64,000 nt of DNA from Beroe forskalii (GCA_011033025.1 WFMF01000169.1:248001-312000), one strand, 5' to 3'. Positions 23,015 to 35,490 are shown, counted from the stretch's first letter. Notes: generated by a model from the letters alone, not told the origin. A program made the numbers and translations.

Positions 23015-23222
23015 CGAGTGGATATATACCATATACTCCTCGCCTCATGGGCTGAATTTCGTATAGCACTCGGGCTCTTCGAGCCCTGCGTGCTATACGA
23101 TATATATCCCACTCGGGCTTGCGCCCTCGAGGGATATATTTTCATATCGCACGCGCATGCGCGTGCGATATGAAATTCAGCCCTAGAGGCTGCGGGTATA
23201 TGTATATATATATTGGTATCAC
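23015..23222. mobile_element. Chain-of-hairpins element at 23 kb
   Basis: The outer perfect arms are GGGCTGAATTTC (23049-23060) and GAAATTCAGCCC (23172-23183), with a looser pairing continuing outward to about 23015 and 23222. Inside are three stems: 23061-23098 (GTATAGCA arms, with an inner GGGCTC-TTC-GAGCCC), 23102-23139 (ATATATCCC arms), and a 30-bp perfect palindrome at 23143-23172. The TTC apex is GAA on the other strand. It forms the outer limit of the left arm of the large palindrome. Confidence 0.6.
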
Positions 23223-24618
23223 CCTTACCTTGGGCTATATATCGTACCCGACTTAACAATAAAAACTTTGTTCCCCATACCAGTAGGTGCTAGATATGAG
23301 TCGTTATAATTCATAATTATTGAAGTGTTTTAGTTTGTGCCCCCCATAGGTTCTAACTTGGGCTCCCTATAGGAACTTGAGCTCCTCCATGCTAACTTGG
23401 GCTCCCTTTTTGGCACTCCAATAGCATTTGGGCTCCACCATATGACCACTGCCTCGCTACAATTTGGGCCCTCATACTATTTGGGCTTCCCTGTACCATT
23501 TAAGCTCCCCAATGCCATTTGTGCTCCACCCTATCATCTAGACTCCCCATCCTTGCTCTCCTTCCATTTTGGCACTCCAAAGGCATTTAGGCTCCACCAT
23601 AGGTACCCTTTGAACCCCACCCTGCATCGATATGGGCTCCCTCATACCATTTGAGCATTTGGGCTTCCCTGTACCAATCAATTGGATGATAGGTTTGAGC
23701 ACAATTGGCCTTTCTTACTCCATTTGAGCTGCCCAGTTCAATTTGGGCTTCCCCGAGCCAATAAGGTTCCCCTACACCAATTGTGCTCAACCCTATCATC
23801 TCGGGCTCCCCAATCCCCATACAATTTGGGTTCCGTTTCCAAAAAAACAAAAAACGGCGTGGCCCATCCTACAGGGTCGGGGAGGATTGAAACATATAAC
23901 TAACAACAGCAATCGATTCAGACAAAAACACTACTGATGCCCCACATTAATATCAATCATAATAATATTTCATGACTTCATGAGGTTTTAGCCCTTTAGG
24001 GCTATAATCAGAAAAGTGGTACAGCCTACAGGGTCAGGGAAGGTCCAAACATAAAAATAACATCGACGATCGATTCAGAAGTCCAAAAAACCACTAGTTT
24101 GATGCCCTACATTGATATCATAATAGTTAGAACGATTCACATGAAGTTTTGGCCCCATGGGAGCCAAACAAAAAAAGAGCGTGGTCGTTCCAAAGGGTCG
24201 GGGAAGGTCAAAACAAAAAAAATAACATCAGCAATCGATTCAGGGGTCCAAATAAGTACTAGTTTGATGAATAATATGTCTTCAAGAGGGAATCAATGCC
24301 TTCGGATCATTTTGAACTGATACGTCACCGAAAAAGGGCGTGAAGTCGGGCCTGGGGTCGGGGGGAAGGTTGAAATGAAAAACTGTTGCGGGAATCGATT
24401 CAGCGGGTCAAAATCATGCTACTTAGATGCCAAGCATGTGAAATTGGCTGAAAATTAAAATTTCAAAATTTTCCCACGGTAAAAATGGGCGTGGTCATTT
24501 GGGGGTGTTCCCACTTTTCATCATTACGTCACGGTATATTTCGAAAGAGTTACATATGGAAACCTATAAACCGAGTGTTAAACTTACCTATAAATGCAGC
24601 CGGATAACAATGACAATT
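23211..24618 (-). mobile_element. Foldback element family F, truncated copy
   Basis: It holds the TTGGGCTCCC-type minisatellite (about 23340-23840), then about four degenerate units. Each unit carries a GGGCGTGG motif, an AGGTC.GGG.AAGGT block and AATCGATTCA. It ends in CCTATAAATGCAGCCGG at the terminus. Full copies lie at 39471-42997 and 48321-51178. The far TIR is missing here. Confidence 0.65.
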
Positions 24619-26734
24619 CTATTCCGGTTGAAAACGTCCAGCTTCTGAGGGCAGCGGCCCCCAGACTCCTATCAACTTGATTTCATTTTTATCTCTGCAG
24701 ATATTTTTTGGTTTTGTGGGCCAGTTCCTGCTTTGAAATTAGTTTGGAAAAGAGTTGAATCGCTACAGAGCATTTTTCATTTCAAAGGAGCTGGAAGTTG
24801 AAAACTTCCAGCTTCTTGAACTACCCCAGACCTCTGCCTACGGGATCTCATTCTCATTCTTATCCCTGTAGAAATTTCAAAAACGGGCCAACTACTTTGA
24901 AACTATTCAGATTTTTTATAGTCTGAATGGGTGTGAAAATCCTGTTGAGGTGAAAATTCAATCTATTGAAAACGTCTGGCTTCTGAGGCAAGATATTTTC
25001 ATAAATGGTTACATATGCAAGCAACTGCTACGACGGTTGTCAATTGTCATTAAAAATTTCGTTCAGTTGCTTGCCCACATAACCATTAAAACGAATTGGT
25101 ATAGTTTGTTGAAGATTGGTTCTAGCTTTTGAGAGATGCTTACGCATTTCCAAATTCCACCTCAAGATTTAAGACTCACACACGATCTTTTCTTACTGTT
25201 ACTGACTCAAACCTCCGAAGCAGTAATTAATTAACAACAGCTGTTCCAGTGCAGTGCAGGTTTAAAAGTCTTTAGTGCTAAAACCCTGAATAGAGTTGGT
25301 AAAGCTTTGGTAACTTTGTCGAAAATGCTGAAAGCTTTTAGCAGCATTGTTACTAAAAGTAAAGCGAGACATTACCCAGTATAGGTAGGTTGTGAAAGTA
25401 AATGCTAATGGAGCTCGGTTATATTGAGCTGAGAACCTGACATTGAAATGTGGAACGTTGTCCGACCCCGCTTTCCTCAAATCCTCCATTATTGGGAACG
25501 GAAAAGTGTGACTGAACACTGTGCCTTTCAAACATTTATTGTTAATAGCCCATATTAATAATTATTTCTCTGGTGACGACTGACCCTTTTTGGACGGTAG
25601 CGACCTTCTACTGGTAAAGGCAGTATAGAGACTATCACCAGGAGTAATGATCATGCACAATATCTCCTCCATGCACCAATGCCTTTCTAGTAAAAGGAAA
25701 AATGAGAGGGATGTTTAAAAAGCTTATATAAAAGCTTTATTGTAATAAGCTTTTTTAAATAATATCTATAATTTGTTACCAAGAACATAGCTCCTTAAAA
25801 ATGAAGAACTGTTTAGCTGCGATTTAAACCGTTGTGTATCAAATATTTCTGTGAATCTGTTTCTGCGAATCCTCCCACATTTATCACACATTAATAATAT
25901 CAAAATGGACGACCAAAAAATTTAGAGGCATTAACTGGGTAATTTGTCAACTATCAAAGGTTCACAATAATCATTAAAGCAGCTGAGCAGCAACTCGGTG
26001 CATAATTGGGGAATAGTTGAGGCGCTGTTGAGGGTAGTTAAGGTAAAAAGCTGGTACAGTTAGGACAGCGTTTAGTTGCCCAAACTACTGAACTATGCAG
26101 ATCGATATTGACCGAGTTGCCACTAAAACAAATAGCAATATAATGCAGCAACAAAATATGAAGCAGCGATTCCTTACTTTCTTACTGTATTTAATCAGTA
26201 TGGTAAAAGAGCTAACACAGGCCCCTAAATCAAAGAGGTTTGTCACAAAAATCTGACTTAAATGAAGTTTAAACTTCGGGATTTGGCGGTGCTGATGACG
26301 TTTTGGTATATATCTGAGCTTTAGATTTTTATGTCTACATCCATCCATGGATTGGATTTTGCCGTTCAGTAAGATTCGAGTCTCAGTAAATAAGTGTTGC
26401 GTTGATTTTGAATTTCTATCATTAGGGATAACTATATTACGCCTTTTACAAATACGTAGTGAACAGACTTGCAGCTTTTCTAACTCTTTAGGTAACGCAA
26501 CCATCGCTGGAAAAAGTCTGACCAAGGTCATCCTTTCTAATATGACCACCTAGAGCACCCTTCATCCCACTGTATGGATGATGTAACATTAAGTCTCACT
26601 ATATCTCCCTGTATATAATGGATCTGAATGGATCATAATATTATCATGTCACATAAATTTAAATTCTCTCTGTATCATAGTGTATGGATCACGTCACGAG
26701 ACTTAATGTGACGTTGTCAAAAATTAAAGTCTTG
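24619..26734. other. Non-coding part of the left arm
   Basis: It contains a short palindrome of AGCTGGAAGTT and AACTTCCAGCT near 24788-24815 and two AAGCTT-centred inverted repeats near 25715-25760. A 154-codon minus-strand frame (26085-26549) is mirrored in the right arm with one residue changed. It shows no recognised domain, and a frame of similar length lies on the opposite strand, so I do not call it a gene. Confidence 0.4.
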
Positions 26735-27009
26735 CTATATCTCACTGCATCGGATGGTGTAGTCTTTGGTTTTGGGGTGTTGAATTACGTCATTGCTTGC
26801 TGATCTTCGGCTTTTACTGTACAGTTGGATGTCCGAGAGAGCGTGTTGCCGACAATCCTGATCCTTGAGCATGGAGGTGCGGTTGTGACGTTTCTGCTTC
26901 TTGTAGTTTGTGATTATGTAGACCATGGGATTAATGATGGCGTTAAGGAGGATCAGCAGGTGGCAACCCATCGCCAGGTAGAAAAAATCTGAAACATTGG
27001 TTAGGGTAA
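26735..27009 (-). CDS. Class A GPCR, last coding exon (TM7 and C-tail), left-arm copy
   Basis: Reading on the minus strand, a TTCATTTACAG acceptor is followed by 90 codons and a stop. The hydrophobic stretch DFFYLAMGCHLLILLNAIINPMVYIIT is TM7, with the class A signature NPMVY (NPxxY). The basic helix-8 segment NYKKQKRHNR follows. The remaining 50 or so residues are a hydrophilic tail rich in S, K, R and D. The intron is phase 1. The protein sequence is identical to the right-arm copy at 35216-35490. No upstream exons with TM1-TM6 could be recognised in the spacer, so the gene is incomplete here. Ligand class cannot be inferred from TM7 alone. Confidence 0.6.
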
Positions 27010-27184
27010 CTGTAAATGAACCAAGGTTTATATTATATAATATTATCAATGCACTATTCAGCGTCAGAAGTATTTTAGCCATGCATTTCCGGCATTTCGA
27101 TTCACAATATGTACAGTCAATACATTGTGGTAACAATAAATGGTAATTCCAATCAAGACATTTTCTTGAAAATTTACGAACTAG

Positions 27185-27378
27185 TATGGTTTCCATTAAA
27201 TGAATTTCTTAGAAATTCTCTGCCCTCAATTCAGGATATAAAATAGTGTAGCAATCATGACATTGGGCGTTGAGGGGGATTGAAGCTTAAAAGTATGTGC
27301 ACTGTTTTAAAGCTTACACTTCGGTTGTCAGGCGTTGCCTGACCCCCTCGCGCGCGCGCCACGCCAGACAACACTTCA
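27185..27378. other. Start of palindrome spacer
   Basis: Contains TGTCAGGCGTTGCCTGAC and a CGCGCGCGCC run near 27327-27360. No gene. Confidence 0.4.
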
Positions 27379-27525
27379 CTCGTATAGATTGATCGCGTTT
27401 GAAGTCTTCAGTGGACAACTTTTGAATTTGAGTTTTGAACAGCTACTCGAAAGTTTCATGTCAATTGTCATAACTCCATTGTTATTAATGAAGTAATGAC
27501 ATCAAACGCGATCAATCTATACGAG
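27379..27525. repeat. 24-bp perfect inverted repeat pair
   Basis: CTCGTATAGATTGATCGCGT (first 20 of 24 bp, 27379-27402) is repeated inverted at 27502-27525 around a 99-bp centre. It is a possible small MITE. No target duplication is seen. Confidence 0.65.
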
Positions 27526-30500
27526 CAATAGATGTGCTTTCTTTAAATAGATAACAATCATAGTCATACGCGGTTCTAGATTTATAGTTTAACTCAGTTG
27601 TCAGTACTCGGAAGACAAGATAGTTAAGTCATCACGAAGTCACGGCACTTAAGCTGTGCAGACGGATAGCTCGATTAAGCAGTCAAATAGAGTCGGATAT
27701 CGTCGTCATGCGAAATTTGTTAGATTGAACCCAATATTCGATGGTATATAAAATACATGGAGACGCGCCAATATTCGTATCCATTTCGGGATACTTCCAT
27801 GGGCCCCGAGTGATGTATCCATAAGGCCCGAGCCCAAAGGGCAAGGGTGTTAACCAATATGGAACAATCAGGCAAAAGTTTCTATGAAATTGTAATATAG
27901 ACACCGATAAACACATCAGAGAGTTCTATAAGTCAGAGAGTTCTATAAGTCCGTAGTCGGTGAGATCGTAGTTGATGGTCGGTTCTTCCGCCTCCTCTCT
28001 CACATAAAGACTAGCTTATATAACATCAAGATCGGAAGATAACAGTACTGTGTTGATATCTGATTTCAAACGCAAGGAAGTGTCTTCAAGATCCTTATAA
28101 GGTATAAAACCAACTTCTGTCCCCTATGGTTGTTCGTATATGGCCTAGCCTGGCGAGCAGTGAATGTCCTTGCTGAACAGCATGTTATCCAAGGAACAGA
28201 AGTTGATAGGTTCAAGTTCAGTACGAACAGCTATGGTGTCAGATGTTGATATATATATACAAAGTGTGTTTCTCAACACAACCCTAAATTACAAAGCTTG
28301 GTCCCAAACTTTAACTTGGTAGTAGACGCAGTTTTCTAAATAGTTCCTTCATTCTTGATTTTATTTCCTTCACTGTGTAGTACTTAGTTTATTCTAGAAC
28401 AAAGAATAATTCCGGCCTATCATGTCTATTCTACTTATAACCTTTAAGTCTTAACGCTTCATCGAAGATAATGATCAAAGACAAAAAAGGTATGTTCGTG
28501 ATCATTATACCCGAAAAGGAATTCTTCTCAAAATTTTTTTCATTCTGGAAATCATAAGGTACCTTTGTTCGTGTTACAAGTACAAATCACCAAGAGCATG
28601 AGGCTTACTAGCTGCTCATACAACGCTAGGAAATTCCTTGAAACCATTCTAAATATTACTGCATCAAACCCCTTTCATTTATTCATTTGCAAATCCTAGG
28701 CCCCACTTAAGATTTTCTCCAAAATTTGAGCATGAAATTTTAATTAGTGAAGTGAAAAAATAATTTCAGAATTTAAACAGACAAAAAGCATGGTTTTTAT
28801 GATTGAATTCTACATATTGAAAATCAGGCTCTGATTACGAAAATTCAGGTCCTCCTTAATTTTCAAAATGCCCTCTATTAAGGCCCTCTAGAGGGGCCAA
28901 GCTCGAACGAAAGTCTGTATAATGACTTGGAGCGCAGTGAGCAGTAACTTTTCCGACCCTAGATGCTTTCATGACTCCACATCATGCCATTTGTTGGTGA
29001 TCTGATCGCTGCATGAAACACCTTCGTCCATTAAAAGGCCCGTTTACAATATTTCGTAATTGTCCCGATTTTGATCCCATGATAATGGTGAGGCCGATTT
29101 TATAAGAAGGCTTGCTGAAGTAAGACCAGGCGCCAGTGAGAGCAATAAATAAGTACGATACGATAGTTAAGGTGGTTTGATTGAAATGTACTGATTGCAT
29201 AAATTGGATCATGTCAACAGCTGGTGCTGTTGAAGTATTTAACAATTATGAAAAGTCTGTTTTATTCGTCAAGAGTTATAAATGCGATTATCACTTTCCT
29301 AGAAATGCAATCTTATTCTTCATTTAGCCCGCATGAAAATGTTAAGCAATCAAAAACTTGGTCTGAAATATAACATAATATATATATATATATATACCTG
29401 ACAGCTTGATCAACATAGGTAACATTATAAACCTGATAGCTTGATGTGTCTGATGAAGAGAAAGTTGAATGTCTCAGTAACTGCAAATAAAGGTTATCAT
29501 TAACATTTAACGGTTATCAAACTCAAAGGAGAGTGAACTTAAAGTCTACATCCATGAATATTTCATTTAAGATCTATGTGTGGAACCAAATATGGTTTTT
29601 ACCCATAGACCAAGGTGCCGGATTTTCCTGCACCTTGGTCAATTCTGGAGTCTCAGAACATTGGGTGTGACCAATGTCTCAGCTTCATTAATAAACTCTG
29701 CAAATCCAAATGTATGTATATTTGGAATGCCCCAGGAATAAGGCAACCGAATTAAATGTTAATGATCAAGTGAAATCAAAAATAACCATATTGGAATACT
29801 TATGGCCGGACATGATAATTGTGGATGGTTGGAGGACAATTAAACTTTAAAAATTTTGAAGAATCAAAAATTTATCGGTTTTGGGTGGTTCACTGGTTAT
29901 CTCTCGAAAGTTTCATTTTTAAACCGCATAACGGGCAACCGCTTTATTTAACGCTAGAAATATTGCTAAAGGAAGTCATTGAGATGATTAAAATTAGTGA
30001 TAGTAACTTAGATTGATGCCTATTGATTTACCACCTCAATTTTCGATAACCAAGCCTCATGATGTGAGATTAACGAGAAAAACTTCAGCAATTATTGACA
30101 GCACTGATTTTACTCACATCAAATGCAACATAAAGCCGCACTGTGATAGCTTTAAAAATAGTTTCTTTTATAGGACCATGGTGCTCTGGAATACCATGTG
30201 AAATTAGGCAAGATAAATCTTAGCTGTTTTCAAATGTAAAGTACGTAATTTTCTTTTGTCCAGTGACCTAGATTGGCCTGATTAAAAACTGATAAAACTG
30301 CAGGCTTGAATATTTAAATGGCCCCAGGGATTGTCTAGTCGTCAGTATCATCTTGGGTCACATTCCAAGTATGTATTTAAATGATATGATCGTACATTTT
30401 ATGTGTGATCTTGCAGCTGTTGCTAGCTTTTCAATGGATAAAGCTATTTTAATATTTCAATATTGCAGAGTATAATCAAATACTCCATTTCAACTTTGAC

Positions 30501-31038
30501 ATTATAACTCTTAAAAGGACTACATAACTTAATCTTATATCGAATGAAGTGATGAAAGCCAAAATTATGAGCATTTACTGTTTCAATCAATGTTTATATA
30601 TTGAATAAATTGAATAATTCTAATTTTTTAATTCTAATTCATTAACTTATTAATATTTAAATATCTTAAAGGTTATAATTGGACAAATTATATTTTGAAC
30701 TTTTGCTTTTAGTCTTTGCCTACTACACAGTATGAGCCTAAGTTATAAATTAACCGTTATTTTTAACATATCATATGTTTTGATTGTTGGTTTGTCAGGC
30801 CCTGCTCTTATTACGGTTTCATACTGTGTTGCAGGTTTAGCCTCAATTATGGGGGTTATTTTATAATATTTTATCAGATATTATCCCAGATGATATTGTA
30901 AGATAATTCTATTTAATTGAAATTTTGAAATAAAAAAAATCACACATTACAGCACACACAAATTTAGTAAATCACTAATTAGCCACACAATCTTCTGTTA
31001 AAAAGTTCGGCAAACGAACTGGGTGGCGGATGATATAT
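27526..31038. other. Spacer of the palindrome, mostly non-coding
   Basis: A 264-bp minus-strand frame (28982-29245) with one hydrophobic stretch (TIVSYLFIALTGAW) could be an N-terminal exon, but it lacks the TM1 GN motif and I do not call it. A stem GACCAAGGTGC...GCACCTTGGTC lies at about 29607-29639. A (TA)n run is at 29378-29396. Other parts are AT-rich without recognised features. Confidence 0.4.
30013..30300 (+). pseudogene. C-terminal remnant of a non-LTR RT ORF
   Basis: The peptide KPHCDSFKNSFFYRTMVLWNTM resembles the conserved tail of LINE reverse transcriptases (a basic residue, then SFF.R....WN). The segment after a one-base shift continues as a degraded C-terminal region with internal stops. 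No RT core remains. The homology is judged by eye from a short motif. Confidence 0.3.
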
Positions 31039-31224
31039 GTACTTTAGAGGCGTAAGACGAACACGCAGACAATATAGAGCCCTGCGAGAGCAGGGCTCTA
31101 TATAATATTTAAATGTCGACAGCGAAGCTGGAGACATTTAAATGATTTAGAGTGCGAGGCGAAGCGAAGCTGAGCCGAGTGCTCTAAATCATATTTCTGC
31201 GGTGAGTTTGAGCCTCTAAAGTAC
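31039..31224. mobile_element. Chain-of-hairpins element at 31 kb
   Basis: The outer perfect arms are GTACTTTAGAGGC (31039-31051) and GCCTCTAAAGTAC (31212-31224). Three stems lie inside: 31072-31103 (13-bp arms, loop CGAGAG), 31107-31143 (ATTTAAATGTC arms, with an inner CAGC-GAA-GCTG), and 31144-31190 (GATTTAGAG arms with GCGAAGC cores). The architecture matches the elements at 6.7, 23.0 and 60.7 kb, although the stems do not share sequence. Confidence 0.65.
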
Positions 31225-31766
31225 TATAGTAGTCGAACGGTGTACACAAGACACACCCTGTACACAACAAGCACACATTACCTTATATGGTAATAATAAA
31301 AATGCTAATTTACACATAACAAAAAAGCGCATAACTCAGCCGTTTTTTGAGCAATCTTGATCAAACCTTCAGGATATTACGGGCAAGATATGAACATTAT
31401 AATCCTGGAGTAGCTAACATTTTTGACCTCCAGAAATTGAGATATGACAAATAAACTGGTGTTTTGTTTTAAAGTTACCGCTTAATAAGTGGCTTTTCGG
31501 TCATAACTCCGCTTCTGGGGCTCAAAAATGAATCTAAACTTCACTGAGATGTTGCTTATATCTAGCTCTAAATATCCTGAAAGTTTCATCAAGTTTGCTC
31601 AAAAAACCTCGGAGATATGCACATTTTTGTTACGCAAATACAAAGGTCGCATAGATTTACATTTAAAGTTGTAAGTCATAACAGACACATGATATAAAAC
31701 GCGTGTAGAACACGACTCTACGCATATAGTACTACCCTTTAAATCGGTCAAAACTTGTTGTGAGAC
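31225..31766. other. Non-coding, unrecognised
   Basis: AT-rich sequence with blocks such as CTGAAAGTTTCATCAAG and GAGATATGC that recur loosely elsewhere in the window. No gene. Confidence 0.4.
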
Positions 31767-33348
31767 CGGGGGATATCAGTGAGTAAGTGCACAGACCTTA
31801 TGCCCACTTACTCACGTGGTGGTCGTGCTCCAAAATTCAGAAATGCAGTTACTCACATTGCAGTTACTCATAGGGAATTCTTTGAAAAAGGGTGGTGTCC
31901 CAAGGTCATGCCAAATATCACTTACTCATTTGTGAGTAAGTGCAGCAAAAACCGCAATATATGTAGCTTTGTCGGGATGTAAATATAGGTATTGTAAAGC
32001 ATTTCGATGTGGTATATGATTGTATCTCAAAATTGAAGTCACAACTAAGTATAAAACTACCTTAGTACACTTAAGAACGGCGTCACTTAATTAGTGCGGT
32101 TTGGGAAAAACCGCACTAATTAAGTGTACAGTAATTAAGTGCACATGAAATTAAGTGAACAATTTCGTGAATTTTGCGTTTTTCGAATTCGTTTTTATAC
32201 ATATTTCGGTTCTCAATTCCATATCGATTATCGTTTTCGATCTCAAGTCATAAAAACCGCACTAATAAAGTGCGCCGATCTTAAAGTGCGCGCCAATTAC
32301 GTGATGCCGTTCTTAAGTGTACTAAGGTATATCTAGAACTATATCTAGCCAGTTCATTTAGATATTGATTACACGATTACACCGTATCATACATACATAT
32401 TACCTACATTACCAGCATTACTATCTCTATACTCTCTATACAGTCTACTTGGCGCGGATAATGATCGTGTACTGAGCCGGTCTGGAGACAAAATACTGAA
32501 CGGTAACAGTAACTTTAATGATATTAGAATGTTTTTCTAATCCCAGCCAATCCCAGAATTGATACTTTGATACGGCTTTCTGTCGTCTACACGTCCATAC
32601 CTACTGAGTCTGACTTTCTATTCGTCACCGTGCGAAGTTGTGCGTGTACTTTTTCGTTGAATGTTCAACAATCAACAGTTTTTCCCATAATAAAATCAAA
32701 CGGTTAGGTTATTAAATATTCATAATTTGCAATTATTATTGTCTTCTTGTGTGCAGATCCATACAATCATTGTTATGGTTGAGATTCAACGTATGTAATA
32801 CGCTCTAGTTTATGATAAAAGCTTGTCGTGACTCTTGAATGAACTATAGAAATTTTCTATAGTTCATAGAAGAAATTATGAAAAAAATCTAATTTATTTA
32901 ATTTAATTTATTTTCTATTAGAAAATAAATTAAACATTCCTAACATGGTAGGGATCATATTGCTATCAATACATGTAATATATATTAAGTATCCCTATCC
33001 TATCACTATTTTATAGTTTTAAGCAGGTGTATTAGTGAACCAATAGAAAGTTATACTTTTATTATTATATCAAGGCAGAAATTTGTATTTAGTGATCTGA
33101 TCTAGCGTGTAAAATCTACCATTCATCAGAATGTTGCATTTTGTTGAAATAAAATTCTGTCAAAACTGTCTAAATAGTCAAATTAGCCGATATTTTGGGG
33201 TGGTGCCTGAAAAATTTTTCAAAAATCACTTAGTATTAATTGGATTATTGTGAGTAACTGCAATATGGGGTGGGTGGTATCTCTGAAATTTGGCTAAATG
33301 CACTTTCTCACCATATATGTCTGTGCACTTACTCACTGATATCCCCCG
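31767..33348. mobile_element. DNA element with 30-bp perfect TIRs and subterminal repeats
   Basis: The ends CGGGGGATATCAGTGAGTAA (first 20 of 30 bp, 31767-31796) and the reverse complement at 33319-33348 are perfect. The motif TTACTCAC/GTGAGTAA occurs several more times within 200 bp of the left end and once or twice near the right end, as expected of transposase-binding sites. No transposase frame is present. No clear target duplication is seen. Confidence 0.75.
32060..32327. mobile_element. Nested MITE with TA duplication
   Basis: The 22-bp perfect TIRs start CCTTAGTACACTTAAGAACG and are flanked by TA on both sides (32058-32059 and 32328-32329). This fits a Tc1/mariner-type MITE. The internal CACTTAATTAGTGCGG and ATTAAGTG motifs are repeated in both orientations. 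It sits inside the 31767-33348 element, so it inserted later. Confidence 0.75.
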
Positions 33349-34239
33349 ATAAGACTGTAATTATAAAATATCATCCATGCGTTTAAGTTTGTAGGTATCC
33401 TAATAACCGACAATAGAAATTGTCCTGACCTCATTGAGTAGATGAAAAAGATTTTTAGCCCAAATTCAAGCAAAAACTCGCATTGAGTAGATAGGCTGAT
33501 AGGAACTGCTAACTATTCGATCAGTTAATACAGATAAGGTAAGGAAGTACTTCTAACTTTCTAACAGGAATTTTTTTCCTGCGAACTGGTTGTATTACAT
33601 ATACCCAAAAATTTGACGACAACCCCATGATTCCTCGAAGGATTTGAATCAGTACTTTTTCGCCATATAATTCCGTAATCCCTTGGTAGGTATACTTATT
33701 GCTTTATTGGTTTTTGACAACCTACCAGTACATCACTTTCGTATCTTCCCTTTTTGCCCAAATGAGCTTTAACGCTCTTTGCAATAGAATGAATAATCTC
33801 AAATTCAGAAAAAGAAAACCAGACAAATCAATGAGCTGAGTGATTCAGAGAAAACACTGTTATGGTTTTCTGTCAATCACCAATGTACTTTGTTATTTTA
33901 ATGATTGCATGTAATATCGCGATTTGTTAAATGAAATACAAAATCTTATACAGTAAATGCTTCAGGTACATAAATTTGTTATCATAGTGACACAATAGTT
34001 TCCTCTCCATCCCTTTTATCCATTGAATAACCTTCTAGAGTTAAGAGACTGCTAAAATTGCAGCACAGATGGAGCATATTTTCCAGAGATAAGAAGATTG
34101 AAGAGAAATTAAAGCTGTTTTCAACCTAATTTATTTGGTAAGTCTTTCTATCCAATAACTCGAGAAATGCAAAATAGGCATTATCGATCAATCACCAATT
34201 GACTCGAAGTTTGTTGTTATACTTTAGGCTGATCAAACA
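33349..34239. other. AT-rich non-coding
   Basis: No gene or repeat recognised. Confidence 0.45.
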
Positions 34240-34860
34240 TTTATAATGTGCTCATTCTGCATAGCCTGGCGTAGTGTATTTGTATAGTTCTGTAAGACCT
34301 TCAGTTCTCATTTACAGCAAAGGAGCAATTTTGGCCCTTTGCGAGGTGCTAATTTAAATGTTTTATTTGGTGTCTTTGGTGATAACTCGAGAAACGAAAG
34401 AGGTACGACCTCAAAACCACGTTCTACCCCCCATAATGTGCTCATTCTGCATAGCCTAGTGTATTTGTTTAGTTCTGTAAGACCTTCAGTTCTTATTTAT
34501 GACAAAGGGGCAATTTCGGTCATTCACGTAGGGCTAAAAAGGGTTTTTTTGGCGATAACTCGAGAACGGAAAGAGGTACGACCTCAAAACCACGTTCTAC
34601 CCCCCATAATGTGCTCATTCTGTATAGCTTAGTGTATTTGTTTAGTTCTGTAAGACCTTCAGTTCTTATTTACGACAAAGGGGCAATTTTGGTCATATGT
34701 GTAGGGCTAAAAAGGGTTTTTTTGGCGATAACTCGTAAACGAAAAGAGGTACGACCTCAAAATCACGTTCTACCCCCTATAATATGCTCATTGTGCATAG
34801 TTTTGTGCATTTGTTGAGTTCTGTATCTCAATCAGAAGCCGAGATATAGTCGCTCGAAGT
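34240..34860. repeat. Tandem repeat, about 175-bp unit, 3.5 copies
   Basis: ATAATGTGCTCATTCTGCAT recurs near 34242, 34432, 34607 and (diverged) 34782. Each unit also contains TTCTGTAAGACCTTCAGTTC and GAGGTACGACCTCAAAA. The open frames through it repeat the same peptide and are artefacts. Confidence 0.85.
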
Positions 34861-35215
34861 TCATGCCCCTTTACGGAGAAAAAGGGGTTCAAAAATGGGG
34901 GTTCCCCAACTTCGATTTTGGAAAGTTTTTTTTTGGTGTATCTCGGACCTATGAACTACCGAAAAACGTTCTCAGACCTAGTGTACTATTTACTTCACAC
35001 TGTGTTACAGATCAGGGCATATACGACCCTAATTAATACTAGTTCGTAAATTTTCAAGAAAATCTCTTGATTGGAATTACCATTTATTGTTACCACAATG
35101 TATTGACTGTACATATTGTGAATCGAAATGCCGGAAATGCATGGCTAAAAAATACTTCTGACGCTGAATAGTGCATTGATAATATTATATAATATAAACC
35201 TTGGTTCATTTACAG

Positions 35216-35490
35216 TTACCCTAACCAATGTTTCAGATTTTTTCTACCTGGCGATGGGTTGCCACCTGCTGATCCTCCTTAACGCCATCATTAATCCCAT
35301 GGTCTACATAATCACAAACTACAAGAAGCAGAAACGTCACAACCGCACCTCCATGCTCAAGGATCAGGATTGTCGGCAACACGCTCTCTCGGACATCCAA
35401 CTGTACAGTAAAAGCCGAAGATCAGCAAGCAATGACGTAATTCAACACCCCAAAACCAAAGACTACACCATCCGATGCAGTGAGATATAG
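35216..35490 (+). CDS. Class A GPCR, last coding exon (TM7 and C-tail), right-arm copy
   Basis: The acceptor TTCATTTACAG ends at 35215. The exon starts with the last two bases of a split codon and reads TLTNVSDFFYLAMG, with TM7 carrying NPMVY, basic helix 8 and a polar tail ending at TAG (35488-35490). The 90 residues are identical to the left-arm copy. The two exons face away from each other, so any upstream exons of both would have to lie in the shared spacer, where I find none convincing. Either both copies are orphan exons, or introns are longer than the spacer and the structure is an assembly effect. Confidence 0.6.

Larger units (their letters stand above)
23211..27184. repeat. Left arm of a very large inverted duplication
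   Basis: Read on the minus strand, this segment matches 35036-40900 almost base for base, apart from two insertions in the right arm. It contains a truncated copy of the foldback element (23211-24618), non-coding sequence, and a GPCR last exon. The right limit is sharp at CGAACTAGTA (27184). The left limit, around TTGGTATCA (about 23211), is at the hairpin-chain element. Confidence 0.85.

Noticed and set aside
26085..26549. 154-codon frame conserved in both palindrome arms (also 35673-36137)
   Set aside because: Conservation is explained by the recent duplication. No recognised domain; an opposite-strand frame is equally conserved.
28982..29245. N-terminal exon of the GPCR
   Set aside because: One hydrophobic stretch only, no TM1 GN motif, and no convincing donor site.
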